From Kocuria palustris (lineage in GTDB: Bacteria; Actinomycetota; Actinomycetes; Actinomycetales; Micrococcaceae): a stretch of DNA of 64,000 nucleotides. Of the stretch, positions 15,859 through 24,629 are shown one piece after another. The stretch is taken from assembly GCF_016907795.1 (NCBI RefSeq), contig NZ_JAFBCR010000001.1, positions 992,001 through 1,056,000 on the forward strand, read 5' to 3'. A program made the translations under genes and the position numbers. Every line of letters begins with the position of its first letter. Within the stretch, counting starts at the first letter, position 1. The notes beneath the pieces are model-generated. The model made no database searches. It was given only the letters and a program-made list of their open reading frames with translations, and was not told the origin of the DNA.

Positions 15859-17571
15859 TCAGCTGCCCAGATCCGCCCCGGATCCCGCGTCCCCGCGGGT
15901 CAGGGCCGCGCGGATGTCCTCGGGGCGGCAGGGCTGCGGGCCCTCTCCTCCCCGCCGCGAGGCGCGCCCCTGCAGCACCACGGCCAGCGCCGCCAGCAGC
16001 GACCAGCGCCCGTCGCCTGCGAGCCGGTCGCGCAGACCGCCCCGCAGATGCTCGGGCAGCGAGCTGTCGGCCAGCCACGGGCCCAGGGCGCGCTCGAGCC
16101 GCTGCGGCTGGGCGGAGTCGTGGGCCAGCAGGGTTCCGAGCATGCCGGCCAGGCAGTCCCCGGAGCCGGCGGTGGCCAGCCACGGGCTGCCGTCTCCGGC
16201 CGTCAGGACGCAGGATGCGCCGTCCCGGTCGTCGTCCGGGTCCGGCGCGCCCTCCGCGGTGCTCGGAGCCGCGACGGTCGTGGTGGCGCCCTTGAGCACG
16301 ACGGTGGCCCCGGTCGCCCGGGCGGCCGTTCGCGCCCAGTGCACGGGGTCCGCCTCGATCTGCTCGCGCTCGGCAGCCGCGACGCCCTCCGGAAGCCGGT
16401 CCCAGGCCTCGCACCAGCGCAGCAGCTCGGCCAGCTCGCCTGCGTGCGGGGTGAGCACGATCCACGGCCGCAGCCGCGTGTCGGCCAGGCTGCGCCCGGC
16501 GATCTCCAGGGCTCCGGCATCGAGCACCGCAGGGATCCTGCGCTGCAGCGCTTCGGCCAGCGCCTGCTCGCAGCGCTGGTGCTGCGCCTCGTCGACGGCG
16601 CCCGGGCCCGCGATCCAGGCCTGCACATGCTCGTCGGCGGGGGCACTATCGGAGACCACGGCCTCGGGGCTCGTCAGGTTGACCATCCTGCGCGTGGACT
16701 CATCGCCCAGGTACCGGACCATGCCGGTCCCGGCGGCCAGCGCCGAGCGCACCGTCAGCACAGCGGCCCCCGGGTACTCCTCGGACCCGGCCACGATCCC
16801 GACGACGCCGCGGGTGTACTTGTGGTCCGAGCCGACCGGGCGCGGCCACAGCGCCTCGAGATCGCGATCCTCGAGCCGCAGGACGTCCGGGGATCGCAGG
16901 TGCGCCTCGATGCCGATCGGCACGACCTCCACACGGCCGCACAGCCGATCGCCGGGGGCGGTGAGCTGGGCCGTCTTGGCCGCGCCGAAGGTCACGGTGG
17001 AGGCGGCGGGAAGCACAGGACCCTCGAGCGCCCCGCCGTCGGCGCTGAGCCCGGAGGGGACGTCGACGGCCACGACGACGGGCCCCTGCCCCCCTGTCTC
17101 CTGCGAGCGCTGGTCGAAGGATCGCGCGAGCTCGGCCATGGCACCGCGCAGCCCGCCGGAGGCCCCGGTGCCGAGCACCGCGTCGATCACCAGGTCCGCG
17201 CCGAGCAGCAGGTCCAGGGCCTGCTCAACGTGCTCGTCGTCCAGCGACCATGCGCTCACGACTCCGCCGGCCTGCCGCAGAGCGCGAGCGCCGTCCTCGT
17301 GCAGCGAGTCGGCCGTGGGGATCGCCGTCACCGCCACACCGGCGCCGCGCAGCGCAGCGGCCGCCCAGAGCCCGTCCCCGCCGTTGTTGCCCTTGCCCGC
17401 CAGGACCACGGCGCGGGATCCGGCGACCCGCCCCCGACGAGTGCGCAGGAGGCGCCGGCAGTGCAGCTGCAGGCCGTGCGCGGCCACCGCCATCAGCGCC
17501 GGGCCCCTGCCCTGCTCGAGCAGCGGCTGCTCGGCCGTGCGCACGGCCTCTCCCGAGAACCCCGGGCGCAT
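15859..17571 (-). CDS. nnr: Bifunctional NAD(P)HX epimerase/dehydratase
   Basis: This enzyme repairs hydrated NAD(P)H. The N-terminal NnrE (YjeF_N) part epimerises S/R-NAD(P)HX and the C-terminal NnrD part dehydrates it back using ADP. The 570-residue fusion has VVLAGKGNNGGDGLWAAAAL near residue 55, VAVDVPSGLSADGG, AGPGAVD, LTPHAGELAELLRW and the phosphate-binding TAGSGDCLAGMLGTLLA near residue 460. The ATG at 17571 shares one base with the acpS stop (TGATG), so it is coupled to acpS. The fusion of both activities is the usual bacterial form. Confidence 0.93.
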   Translation of the reverse strand: MRPGFSGEAVRTAEQPLLEQGRGPALMAVAAHGLQLHCRRLLRTRRGRVAGSRAVVLAGKGNNGGDGLWAAAALRGAGVAVTAIPTADSLHEDGARALRQAGGVVSAWSLDDEHVEQALDLLLGADLVIDAVLGTGASGGLRGAMAELARSFDQRSQETGGQGPVVVAVDVPSGLSADGGALEGPVLPAASTVTFGAAKTAQLTAPGDRLCGRVEVVPIGIEAHLRSPDVLRLEDRDLEALWPRPVGSDHKYTRGVVGIVAGSEEYPGAAVLTVRSALAAGTGMVRYLGDESTRRMVNLTSPEAVVSDSAPADEHVQAWIAGPGAVDEAQHQRCEQALAEALQRRIPAVLDAGALEIAGRSLADTRLRPWIVLTPHAGELAELLRWCEAWDRLPEGVAAAEREQIEADPVHWARTAARATGATVVLKGATTTVAAPSTAEGAPDPDDDRDGASCVLTAGDGSPWLATAGSGDCLAGMLGTLLAHDSAQPQRLERALGPWLADSSLPEHLRGGLRDRLAGDGRWSLLAALAVVLQGRASRRGGEGPQPCRPEDIRAALTRGDAGSGADLGS

Positions 17572-17984
17572 CACAGCACCGCCTCGGCGTCGTCGGGGTC
17601 CGCCGAGCCGAGCGATTCCGGATCCGCTGAGCCCGTCGATTCGGCGATCACGTAGGCCATGGCCAGGCCCCCGTCGTGGGACATGCTCAGGTGCCACCGG
17701 TCGATCCCCTGACGGGCCGCCTCCCGGGCCACCGTGCCCTCGGTGCGCAGGATCGGGGCGCCCCATTCGGTCTTCTCGATCCAGCAGTGCTGCCAGATCA
17801 TGCCGGGCGGCGCCTTCAGCGCCTTGGCCGCGGCCTCCTTGGCCGCGAAGCGCGCAGCCAGCGACTGCAGCGGCAGCACCCGCTCGCTGGGCACGAACAG
17901 CCGCTCGCGCAGCCTGGGCGTGCGCTCGAGCTGCCGCTCGAACCGCTGGATGTCCACCACGTCGATGCCGCTGCCGATGATCAT
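17571..17984 (-). CDS. acpS: Holo-[acyl-carrier-protein] synthase
   Basis: AcpS moves 4'-phosphopantetheine from CoA to the serine of acyl carrier protein. The 137-residue protein has the Mg-binding [14 protein letters not shown] (Asp near residue 8) and the second motif [13 protein letters not shown] (Glu), followed by [17 protein letters not shown]. An acidic tail of about 20 residues follows the normal end. It is coupled by a one-base overlap to the NAD(P)HX repair gene and is divergent from coaA, which makes the CoA it uses. Confidence 0.93.
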   Translation of the reverse strand: MIIGSGIDVVDIQRFERQLERTPRLRERLFVPSERVLPLQSLAARFAAKEAAAKALKAPPGMIWQHCWIEKTEWGAPILRTEGTVAREAARQGIDRWHLSMSHDGGLAMAYVIAESTGSADPESLGSADPDDAEAVL

Positions 17985-18075
17985 GCGAGCCAGCCTAATC
18001 CCGGTGCGCTGCCCCCGATCCTTCGCAGGAGGTCATCACGGACCGCCTGGATCGGGGCGCGCCGCCTCGGCGGAC

Positions 18076-18081
18076 TACGAT
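18076..18081 (+). promoter_or_regulatory. -10 element of coaA, apparent leaderless start
   Basis: TACGAT (TANNNT) ends seven bases before the ATG at 18089. This places the transcript start on the codon and favours 18089 over the ATG at 18080, which lies inside the box. Confidence 0.5.
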
Positions 18082-18088
18082 GGCGCCG

Positions 18089-19045
18089 ATGAGCACAGCC
18101 CCCGGAATCCACCGACTGTCGCCGTTCGTCGAGCTCGACCGGCTGACGTGGTCGCGCCTGTCCGATGAGATCGAGCTGCCGCTGGATGAGGCGGAGATCG
18201 AGAGCCTGCGCGGCCTGGGAGATCATCTGGACGCCGACGAGGTGCGCGAGGTCTACCTCCCCCTGTCCCGGCTGCTCACCCTCTACGACACCGCCGCCAC
18301 CGCGCTGAACAACTCGACCAATCAGTTCCTGGGCCAGGAGCACGCGCGCACCCCGTTCGTCATCGCGATCGCGGGGTCAGTGGCCGCCGGCAAGTCCACC
18401 ACCGCCCGCCTGCTGCGCGAGCTCATGGCCCGGTGGCCGTCCACGCCCAACGTCCAGCTCGTGACGACCGACGGCTTCCTGCACCCCAACGCCGAGCTCG
18501 AGCGCCGGGGCCTGATGCACCGCAAGGGCTTCCCGGAGTCCTACGACCGTCGGGCGCTGCTGCGGTTCGTGGCTGACATCAAGTCCGGGGCGCTGGAGGT
18601 CCGGGCGCCCAAGTACTCGCACGTCACCTACGACATCCTCCCGGACGAGGAGGTCGTGGTCACCGCCCCGGACGTCGTGATCATCGAGGGCCTCAATGTG
18701 CTGGCCCCCGCCAAGATCGGACCCGACGACCGCGCGGCCCTGGCCCTGAGCGACTTCTTCGACGTCTCCATCTACGTCGACGCCCGGACCCAGGACATCG
18801 AGCGCTGGTACGTGGAGCGCTTCCAGCAGCTGCGACACGGCGCCTTCGCCGACCCGGACTCCTATTTCCACCGCTATGCGAGCCTCTCCGACGAGGAGGC
18901 CGAGGAGGTCGCCACCGACATCTGGCGCCGCATCAACGAGCCGAACCTGGTCCGCAACGTCCGGCCCACCCGCGGCCGAGCGCAGCTGATCCTCTCCAAG
19001 GACTCGGACCACTCGATCCGCCGCGTCCTGCTGCGCAAGAACTGA
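18089..19045 (+). CDS. coaA: Pantothenate kinase type I
   Basis: CoaA phosphorylates pantothenate in the committed step of CoA synthesis and is feedback-inhibited by CoA. The 318-residue protein has [14 protein letters not shown] at the N-terminus, the P-loop [20 protein letters not shown] (about residues 90-109), [33 protein letters not shown] and [14 protein letters not shown] codons exist at 18080 and 18089. The second is chosen because of the -10 box just upstream and the lack of a ribosome site. It is divergent from acpS and leads the plus-strand set with vanY and mscL. Confidence 0.93.
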   Translation: MSTAPGIHRLSPFVELDRLTWSRLSDEIELPLDEAEIESLRGLGDHLDADEVREVYLPLSRLLTLYDTAATALNNSTNQFLGQEHARTPFVIAIAGSVAAGKSTTARLLRELMARWPSTPNVQLVTTDGFLHPNAELERRGLMHRKGFPESYDRRALLRFVADIKSGALEVRAPKYSHVTYDILPDEEVVVTAPDVVIIEGLNVLAPAKIGPDDRAALALSDFFDVSIYVDARTQDIERWYVERFQQLRHGAFADPDSYFHRYASLSDEEAEEVATDIWRRINEPNLVRNVRPTRGRAQLILSKDSDHSIRRVLLRKN

Positions 19046-19090
19046 CCCCCCGAACATCCGCACCGCACCCCCGAGCATCGGAGCCCGATC

Positions 19091-19843
19091 ATGACCACCC
19101 CCCTCCCACGCCGCCTGGCCGCCTCCGTCACCCTGCTGGGCCTTCTGGGCCTCTCGGCATGCGGATCCGAGCAGCCGCAGGAGGACTCCAGCAGCTCCGC
19201 CGCCGCGGACTCCGCCCAGAGCGGCGGCGCGGAGGCAGAGGCTGAATCCGGCGCGGCCGCCGTGTCCGACGCCGACGTCGACACCTCCACCTCGACCGAT
19301 GTGGTCGTCAACAAGGCGCGCCCGCTGGATCCGGAGGACTACGCCCCGGAGCCGCTCGAGGACATCGAGGGCCAGCAGCTGCGCGAGGACGCAGCCGGAG
19401 CCGCCCAGCAGATGCTCTCGGACATGCGAGACGAGGGCATCACCGTGAGCATCACCTCGGCCTACCGCCCCTACGACGAGCAGGTCACCACCTATCAGCA
19501 CTGGGTCGACGTCAACGGCCAGGAGACCGCCGACACCATCTCGGCCCGCCCCGGGCACTCAGAGCACCAGACGGGTCTGGTCATGGACATCGCCGACGGC
19601 TCCGGCTGCGACCTGCAGGAGTGCTTCGCCGACACGGCAGCGGCCCAGTGGGCCGCCGAGCACGCGCAGGACTACGGATTCGTGCTGCGCTACCCCCAGG
19701 ACGGCGAGGACGTCACGGGCTACGCCTACGAGCCCTGGCACTTCCGCTACATCGGCGAGGAGCGCGCCCAGGAGTTCGCCGACTCCGGAGCTGCCACGCT
19801 CGAGGAGTTCTACGGAACGGGCCCCGCACCGGACTACTCCTGA
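19091..19843 (+). CDS. VanY-like D,D-carboxypeptidase lipoprotein (M15B)
   Basis: Enzymes of this family trim the terminal D-Ala from peptidoglycan stem peptides. The 250-residue protein has a lipoprotein signal with lipobox LSAC near residue 20. A Ser/Ala/Glu-rich spacer of about 60 residues follows, then the M15 zinc domain: ITSAYRPYDEQVTTY, the His-Asp ligands in GHSEHQTGLVMDIADG, and the catalytic Glu/ligand His in YEPWHFRYIG. It would act on the outer face of the membrane. The ATG at 19091 has CGGAG about 9 bases upstream. There is no vancomycin-resistance cluster, so ordinary wall maturation is the likely role. Confidence 0.9.
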   Translation: MTTPLPRRLAASVTLLGLLGLSACGSEQPQEDSSSSAAADSAQSGGAEAEAESGAAAVSDADVDTSTSTDVVVNKARPLDPEDYAPEPLEDIEGQQLREDAAGAAQQMLSDMRDEGITVSITSAYRPYDEQVTTYQHWVDVNGQETADTISARPGHSEHQTGLVMDIADGSGCDLQECFADTAAAQWAAEHAQDYGFVLRYPQDGEDVTGYAYEPWHFRYIGEERAQEFADSGAATLEEFYGTGPAPDYS

Positions 19844-19949
19844 CGCCCCAGGTCACGACGGGGTCGCGCCCCGAGAGCAGTGTGACGGAAATCACCTCTG
19901 AGATCCGAGAAAAAGCTTCCCGGCAACAGGTTGACACGTCCTTCACCGC

Positions 19950-19955
19950 TACTGT
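19950..19955 (+). promoter_or_regulatory. -10 element of mscL, apparent leaderless start
   Basis: TACTGT ends seven bases before the mscL ATG at 19963. A TTGACA lies at 19931-19936, but its 13-base spacing is shorter than usual. No ribosome site precedes the ATG. Confidence 0.5.
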
Positions 19956-19962
19956 TGCCCTC

Positions 19963-20403
19963 ATGCTTCAGGGTTTCAAGGAATTCATCATGAAGGGCAA
20001 CGTCATCGACCTTGCCGTCGCCGTCATCGTGGGCGGCGCGTTCGCCCCCGTCATCTCCACGCTCGTGGACTCGGTCATCATGCCGCTGATCTCGGGCCTG
20101 ATCGGGTTCCCCAACTTCGATCAGTTCCTGGCCATCCAGGTCAACGGCACCGAGAACTACGTCCGCCTGGGCGCGTGGCTCACCGCCATCATCAACTTCC
20201 TCATCATCGCCGCGGCCCTCTACTTCGTGGTCGTCATGCCGATGAACAAGATGATCGAGCGCCGCAACCTGCGCCTCGGCATCAACCCGGACGAGGAGGA
20301 GGTCGACCCGCAGGTCGCCCTGCTCACCGAGATCCGCGACGCGCTCGTCCCGGGCGCCGGCCAGGCCGAGAGCGTCTCGCCCAAGGACACGCCGTCCGTC
20401 TGA
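19963..20403 (+). CDS. mscL: Large-conductance mechanosensitive channel
   Basis: MscL opens under membrane tension to release solutes on hypo-osmotic shock. The 146-residue protein has the N-terminal amphipathic helix LQGFKEFIMKGNVIDLAVAV running into TM1, the VGGAFAPVISTLVDSVIMPL segment, a periplasmic loop with DQFLAIQVNGTENYVRLG, TM2 (INFLIIAAALYFVVVMP) and a charged cytoplasmic helix. The ATG at 19963 is chosen because family homology begins there and a -10 box sits just upstream. It follows the VanY-like gene and ends at tandem terminators facing glmM. Confidence 0.95.
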   Translation: MLQGFKEFIMKGNVIDLAVAVIVGGAFAPVISTLVDSVIMPLISGLIGFPNFDQFLAIQVNGTENYVRLGAWLTAIINFLIIAAALYFVVVMPMNKMIERRNLRLGINPDEEEVDPQVALLTEIRDALVPGAGQAESVSPKDTPSV

Positions 20404-20473
20404 GCCCCACAGGCTCCACCACCCCCATTCACCTCATGATCTGAGAGCACAGCGCCGGGCGGCGCTGGGAGAG

Positions 20474-20516
20474 AGAAGAAGGCCCCTGCCGCGACTCGCG
20501 GCAGGGGTCTTCTTCT
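20474..20516. terminator. Bidirectional terminator after mscL
   Basis: A 20-bp stem with one G-T pair and a three-base loop. One flank is A-rich and the other T-rich (AGAAGAA/TTCTTCT), so U-rich tails are possible on either strand. It serves mscL and backs up glmM termination. Confidence 0.85.
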
Positions 20517-20541
20517 GCGCTCGGAGCCGCTGATCAGAAGC

Positions 20542-20581
20542 AGGAGGAGCCCCGACGGGCGATGCCGTCGGGGCTCCTCCT
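20542..20581. terminator. Bidirectional terminator after glmM
   Basis: A 17-bp perfect stem (20542-20558 with 20565-20581) and a six-base loop, 52 bases beyond the glmM stop in the convergent mscL/glmM gap. Confidence 0.85.
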
Positions 20582-20632
20582 CATCCTGCGCCGCCGCTTC
20601 AATCGAGCAGGCAGCGGGTCTCAGCCGCGGCT

Positions 20633-21985
20633 TCAGCCCAGGGCGAGCCGCTGCCGCACGACCTCGGCCAGCGCGGCGGCCTCCTCGTCGGCCTGCTCCT
20701 GCGTGGCGGCCTCGACCATCACGCGCACCACGGGCTCGGTCCCGGAGGGACGCAGCAGCACACGGCCGGTCTCCCCCAGTCGCTTCTCCGACTCCGCCAC
20801 GGCCTCCGCCACGCCCTCGTCGGTCGAGGCGGCGGAGCGGTCCACGCCCTTCACGTTCAGCAGACGCTGCGGCAGGCGGGTCATGACCGTGCCCAGCTCG
20901 GACAGCGGCAGGCCGGTCCCCGCCACCTGAGAGGCCAGCATGAGGCCGGTGAGCAGGCCGTCGCCGGTCGTGGCCCAGTCCGCCATGATCACGTGACCGG
21001 ACTGCTCGCCGCCCAGGTTGAAGCCGTGCTCGACCATGGCCTCGAGGACGTAGCGGTCCCCGACCTTGGTCTCGACGATCCGGATGCCGCGCTCCTGCAG
21101 GGCGAGCTTGAGCCCCAGGTTGGACATCACTGTCACCACCAGGGTGTCGTCCTTCAGGCGCCCGGCCTGGTGCATGGCCACCGCCAGGATGCCCATGATC
21201 TGGTCGCCGTCGATCTCCTGCCCCTGGGCGTCCACGGCCAGGCAGCGATCGGCGTCGCCGTCATGGGCGATGCCGAGGTCCGCCCCGTGGGCCACCACGG
21301 CCTCCTTCAGCGGCCCCAGGTGGGTCGAGCCCACGCCGTCGTTGATGTTGAGGCCGTCGGGCTGGGCGCCGATCACGACCAGCTCGGCCCCGGCATCGCG
21401 GAACGCGTCCGGAGACGGACCGGAGGCGGCGCCGTGGGCGCAGTCCAGAACGATCTTCAGCCCCTCGAGGCGGTGCGGGATGGCCGCGACCAGGTGCATC
21501 ACGTAGCGGTCCTCGGCGTCGGTGAGGGTGCGGATGCGTCCCACCCCGGCGCCGGTGGGCCGACGGAAGTCCTTGGCGTCGTAGACGGCCTGGATCCGGT
21601 CCTCCACGGCGTCCGGCAGCTTCTTGCCGCCGGCGGCCAGGAACTTGATCCCGTTGTCCGGGGCCGGGTTGTGCGAGGCGGAGATCATCACGCCGAAGTC
21701 CGCCTCGGTGTCGCCCACCAGGTAGGCCAGCGCCGGGGTCGGCACGGTGCCGGCGTCCTCGACGTCGACGCCTGAGGCCGCGAGCCCGGCGGCTACGGCC
21801 GCACCCAGGAACTCGCCCGAGGCCCGGCCGTCCCGGGCGAGCACAGCCCTGGGGCGGCGGCCATCAGCCGCATGGTCGTGGCCCAGCACGATGGCCGCTG
21901 CCTGAGAAAGGTCCAGCGCCATGTCTGCCGTGAGCAGCTCATTGGCCAGACCGCGTACGCCGTCGGTTCCGAAGATTCGTGTCAT
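20633..21985 (-). CDS. glmM: Phosphoglucosamine mutase
   Basis: GlmM converts glucosamine 6-phosphate to glucosamine 1-phosphate on the way to UDP-GlcNAc, which feeds both peptidoglycan and MshA. The 450-residue protein starts [13 protein letters not shown]. It has the phosphoserine loop [16 protein letters not shown] near residue 100, the metal loop [12 protein letters not shown] near residue 240, [10 protein letters not shown] and the phosphate-binding [17 protein letters not shown] near the end. TAGGAT nine bases before the ATG suggests its own promoter, separate from rplM-rpsI. Confidence 0.96.
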   Translation of the reverse strand: MTRIFGTDGVRGLANELLTADMALDLSQAAAIVLGHDHAADGRRPRAVLARDGRASGEFLGAAVAAGLAASGVDVEDAGTVPTPALAYLVGDTEADFGVMISASHNPAPDNGIKFLAAGGKKLPDAVEDRIQAVYDAKDFRRPTGAGVGRIRTLTDAEDRYVMHLVAAIPHRLEGLKIVLDCAHGAASGPSPDAFRDAGAELVVIGAQPDGLNINDGVGSTHLGPLKEAVVAHGADLGIAHDGDADRCLAVDAQGQEIDGDQIMGILAVAMHQAGRLKDDTLVVTVMSNLGLKLALQERGIRIVETKVGDRYVLEAMVEHGFNLGGEQSGHVIMADWATTGDGLLTGLMLASQVAGTGLPLSELGTVMTRLPQRLLNVKGVDRSAASTDEGVAEAVAESEKRLGETGRVLLRPSGTEPVVRVMVEAATQEQADEEAAALAEVVRQRLALG

Positions 21986-21994
21986 CGATCCAAC

Positions 21995-22000
21995 ATCCTA
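21995..22000 (-). promoter_or_regulatory. -10 element of glmM
   Basis: TAGGAT on the minus strand ends nine bases before the glmM ATG, implying a leader of at most a few bases. It is the same arrangement as at mshA, coaA and mscL. Confidence 0.5.
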
Positions 22001-22146
22001 GGCCCGTGGGCCGCGCTGACGCATTCCATCCACCACATGCGGAGTCGTGGCTCGGCTGGACACTGGGCCCGGGTCTCGCCGCCGACGAGTGGCAGCGGCA
22101 CGGACAGCCGCCGAGGAGTCCCGTCGCAGGCGCCCTGTCGACGCGA

Positions 22147-22193
22147 CAGCGCCCCGCCGCTGACGGACGATGTCCGTGTGCGACGGGGCGCTG
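22147..22193 (-). terminator. Terminator after rpsI
   Basis: A 10-bp outer stem (22147-22156 with 22184-22193) encloses a smaller inner hairpin (ACGGA/TCCGT). It lies 46 bases beyond the rpsI stop and separates rplM-rpsI from glmM. Confidence 0.7.
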
Positions 22194-22238
22194 GGTCAGG
22201 CAGTCCCGATCAGGCGGGAGCTGCGCAGAGGCGCTGGA

Positions 22239-22745
22239 TCAGCGCTTGGAGTACTGCGGGGCCTTGCGGGCCTTCTTGAGGCCTGCCTTCTTGGACTCGA
22301 TGACGCGGGCGTCACGGGTCAGGAAGCCTGCCTTCTTGAGGGTCGAGCGGTTGTGCTCCGCGTCGATCTCGTTGAGCGCGCGGGCGACGCCCAGGCGCAT
22401 GGCACCGGCCTGGCCGGAGGGGCCGCCGCCGTGCACCAGCGCGATGACGTCGTAGGCGCCCTGCAGGTCCAGCAGCGTGAAGGGGTCGTTGACCTCCTGC
22501 TGGTGCAGCTTGTTGGGGAAGTACTCCTCCAGCGTGCGGCCGTTGATCTTCCACTGGCCGGAGCCGGGGATCAGGCGAACGCGAGCGACAGCCTCCTTGC
22601 GGCGGCCGGTGCCCTGGCCGGGGACGGTCAGCGCCGGACGCTCGGTGGCGACGGCGGACTCGGCGGCTGCGCCGGTGGACTCGGAGGTGTAGGAGGTCAG
22701 CTCCTCACCGTCCTGCGCGAACTGCTCATCAGTATTCTGAGCCAC
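22239..22745 (-). CDS. rpsI: 30S ribosomal protein S9
   Basis: S9 contacts the P-site tRNA with its C-terminal tail. The 168-residue product has [50 protein letters not shown] and the terminal RKAPQYSKR. About 40 acidic, Ser/Thr-rich residues precede the globular domain, an extension common in actinobacterial S9. It follows rplM by 38 bp in the conserved L13-S9 pair. Confidence 0.96.
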   Translation of the reverse strand: MAQNTDEQFAQDGEELTSYTSESTGAAAESAVATERPALTVPGQGTGRRKEAVARVRLIPGSGQWKINGRTLEEYFPNKLHQQEVNDPFTLLDLQGAYDVIALVHGGGPSGQAGAMRLGVARALNEIDAEHNRSTLKKAGFLTRDARVIESKKAGLKKARKAPQYSKR

Positions 22746-22783
22746 GATGTTCTCCTTGTGTCAGTCGTTCTCGTAGGCCCGGA

Positions 22784-23227
22784 TTACTGGGCGACCTGGT
22801 TGAACTCGAAGGTCTTGGGCTTGTTGGCACCGTGCGGGTGCTCCGGGCCGGCGTAGACCTTGAGCTTGGACAGCTGCTGAGCCGCCAGCTTGTTCTTGGG
22901 GAGCATGCCCTTGATGGCCTTCTCTACCGCACGCTCGGGGCTCTTGGCGAGCAGCTCGGCGTAGGTGGTCGCGGTGAGGCCGCCGGGGTGGTTCGAGTGG
23001 CGGTACGCGATCTTCTTCTGCAGCTTGTCGCCGGTGAGGGCGACCTTGTCCGCATTGACGACGATCACGAAATCGCCGGTGTCGACGTGAGGGGCGTAGG
23101 TGGCCTTGTGCTTGCCTCGCAGCAGGACTGCCGCGTGGCTGGCCAGACGGCCCAGGACGACGTCGGTCGCGTCGATGACGTACCAGTCACGCTGGACGTC
23201 ACCGGGCTTCGGGGTATACGTGCGCAC
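22784..23227 (-). CDS. rplM: 50S ribosomal protein L13
   Basis: L13 is an early assembly protein of the large subunit. The 147-residue product begins [19 protein letters not shown] and has [32 protein letters not shown] and the [18 protein letters not shown] end. The GTG at 23227 gives the usual family length and has GAAGG about 9 bases upstream. Upstream frames lack homology. Its promoter candidate lies about 200 bases upstream, leaving a long leader. Confidence 0.96.
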   Translation of the reverse strand: MRTYTPKPGDVQRDWYVIDATDVVLGRLASHAAVLLRGKHKATYAPHVDTGDFVIVVNADKVALTGDKLQKKIAYRHSNHPGGLTATTYAELLAKSPERAVEKAIKGMLPKNKLAAQQLSKLKVYAGPEHPHGANKPKTFEFNQVAQ

Positions 23228-23255
23228 GTTGATCTGCCTTCGTTCGATGAAGAGT

Positions 23256-23318
23256 GGCCCTGAGTTGGGGTCAGGGGCCGGGTTCCGTGTGCCTCCGGGG
23301 CTCGGGTGAGGGCCGAGC
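23256..23318 (-). promoter_or_regulatory. Hairpins in the rplM leader
   Basis: Two stem-loops lie in the roughly 195-nt untranslated leader: 23256-23279 (8 bp with one bulged G) and 23300-23318 (6 bp). They could be an L13/S9 autoregulatory site, but stems this short occur by chance at high GC. Confidence 0.3.
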
Positions 23319-23427
23319 AGCATCCGGGTCCCCAGAACCTCAGCGCACCAGATCGCCCTGTGCCCTGCAACTGGACGGCGGATCCGGGTACACGTGAACC
23401 GAGGCGGGACACGCACAACAGCAGGCC

Positions 23428-23456
23428 ACCTTACCCGAAGCGGCCGTCCGTTTCCA
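23428..23456 (-). promoter_or_regulatory. Promoter of rplM-rpsI
   Basis: On the minus strand, TGGAAA (-35) and TAAGGT (-10) are spaced by 17 bases in the gap between truA and rplM. Confidence 0.5.
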
Positions 23457-23473
23457 CCGGGGCCGGCCCCGGC

Positions 23474-24397
23474 TCAGGCCCCTTCCCGACGCGCTCGCGT
23501 GAGCCGGGCTCGCTGCGCCAGCTGCGAGTCCTCCGGATACACGACCTCCTCCAGGACGAGCCCCCGGGGAGGCGCCAGCAGCGTCTCGGAGGACCTGGAC
23601 CGCTCCTCCAGCCTGTCCCGCAGCCAGGAGGCGGGCCGCTCGCCCTTGCCCACCCGGACCATCGAGCCGACGATCGAGCGGACCATCGAGTGGCAGAAGG
23701 CATCGGCGCGCAGCTCGACCTCGAGCAGACCGCTGTCGGTGCGCCGCAGGGAGATCTCCTGCAGCTCCCGGATGGTGGTCGCCCCCGTCCGGGGGCGGCA
23801 GAAGCTCAGGAAGTCGTGCAGCCCCGGAAGCGGCTCGACGGCCTCCCGCATGGCTGTCTCGTCCAGCCGATGATCGAGGGCCCAGGTGGACTTCCGGGTC
23901 AGCGGGTCGTGGCCGGCCGCTCCGTCGTCGATCCGGTACACGTAGCGCCGCGCGACCGCCGAGAATCGGGCGTCGAAGCCCTCGGGGGCGGGCCTGGCTC
24001 GTCGCACGACGATCGCCCCCGGGATCTCCGCAAGCCCCCGTCGGCGCCTGTCGGAGCCCAGGATCCGGCTCAGGCCTCCGGCCAGGCGCCGCTCCAGTCC
24101 GTCCGGTCGCGGACCCTCCCGACCGCTGAGCACCCGCATCGCCTGCTCGCCGGTGAGATCGGCATGGGCGACCTGCCCGCGGGCGTGCACACCGGCATCG
24201 GTGCGTCCTGCCACCACGAGCCGGGCCGGAGCGCGAACGACCAGCTCCAGGGCAGCCTCCAGGCTGCCTTGGACCGTCTCCAGCCCGGGCTGCACAGCCC
24301 AGCCCGCGAATGGCGTGCCGTCGTAGGCCAGGTCCAGGCGGAAGCGCACCGCCTCGGCGGCGCCCGCCCCTGCTGGGCTCTGCCTCTGCGTGCTCAT
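23474..24397 (-). CDS. truA: tRNA pseudouridine(38-40) synthase
   Basis: TruA makes pseudouridine at positions 38-40 of tRNA anticodon arms. The 307-residue protein has RLDLAYDGTPFAGWAVQPG, the catalytic Asp in VVAGRTDAGVHARGQVAH, FDARFSAVARRYVYRI and ADAFCHSMVRSIVGSMV. The ATG at 24397 has GGGAGG about 8 bases upstream. It lies downstream of rplQ, as in many bacteria, but a strong hairpin separates them. A roughly 30-residue insert (SGREGPRPDGLERRLAGG area) lies between the core motifs. Confidence 0.94.
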   Translation of the reverse strand: MSTQRQSPAGAGAAEAVRFRLDLAYDGTPFAGWAVQPGLETVQGSLEAALELVVRAPARLVVAGRTDAGVHARGQVAHADLTGEQAMRVLSGREGPRPDGLERRLAGGLSRILGSDRRRRGLAEIPGAIVVRRARPAPEGFDARFSAVARRYVYRIDDGAAGHDPLTRKSTWALDHRLDETAMREAVEPLPGLHDFLSFCRPRTGATTIRELQEISLRRTDSGLLEVELRADAFCHSMVRSIVGSMVRVGKGERPASWLRDRLEERSRSSETLLAPPRGLVLEEVVYPEDSQLAQRARLTRARREGA

Positions 24398-24553
24398 CGC
24401 CTCGCCTCCCTCATCCGTCGTCGATCGGTTGCCGCGCTCCTGGGCGGTCCACCGGGGCGGATCCTTCAGCCCCGGCAGCGTCCTGTGCGCGATCGCCGCC
24501 CGACCAGCGCACGGCCCGGCTGCTGCCGCCGTCGGCCCTGCGGAAACGCGAAA

Positions 24554-24589
24554 GCCGCCGTGCGGATGCGCAGGCATCCGCACGGCGGC
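24554..24589 (-). terminator. Terminator after rplQ
   Basis: A perfect 16-bp stem with a four-base loop lies 41 bases beyond the rplQ stop, closing the infA-to-rplQ operon before truA. Confidence 0.85.
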
Positions 24590-24629
24590 CGTCGTCGGCC
24601 CGAGACCCGAGAGCCTCAGAGCCCGAAGA

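Noticed and set aside
18080-18091. ATG at 18080 as the coaA start
   Set aside because: It overlaps the TACGAT -10 box. The ATG at 18089 is correctly spaced for a leaderless transcript.
19091-19843. Vancomycin-resistance VanY
   Set aside because: There is no vanHAX or vanRS nearby. A lone lipoprotein D,D-carboxypeptidase is common in Gram-positive bacteria, so no resistance claim is made.
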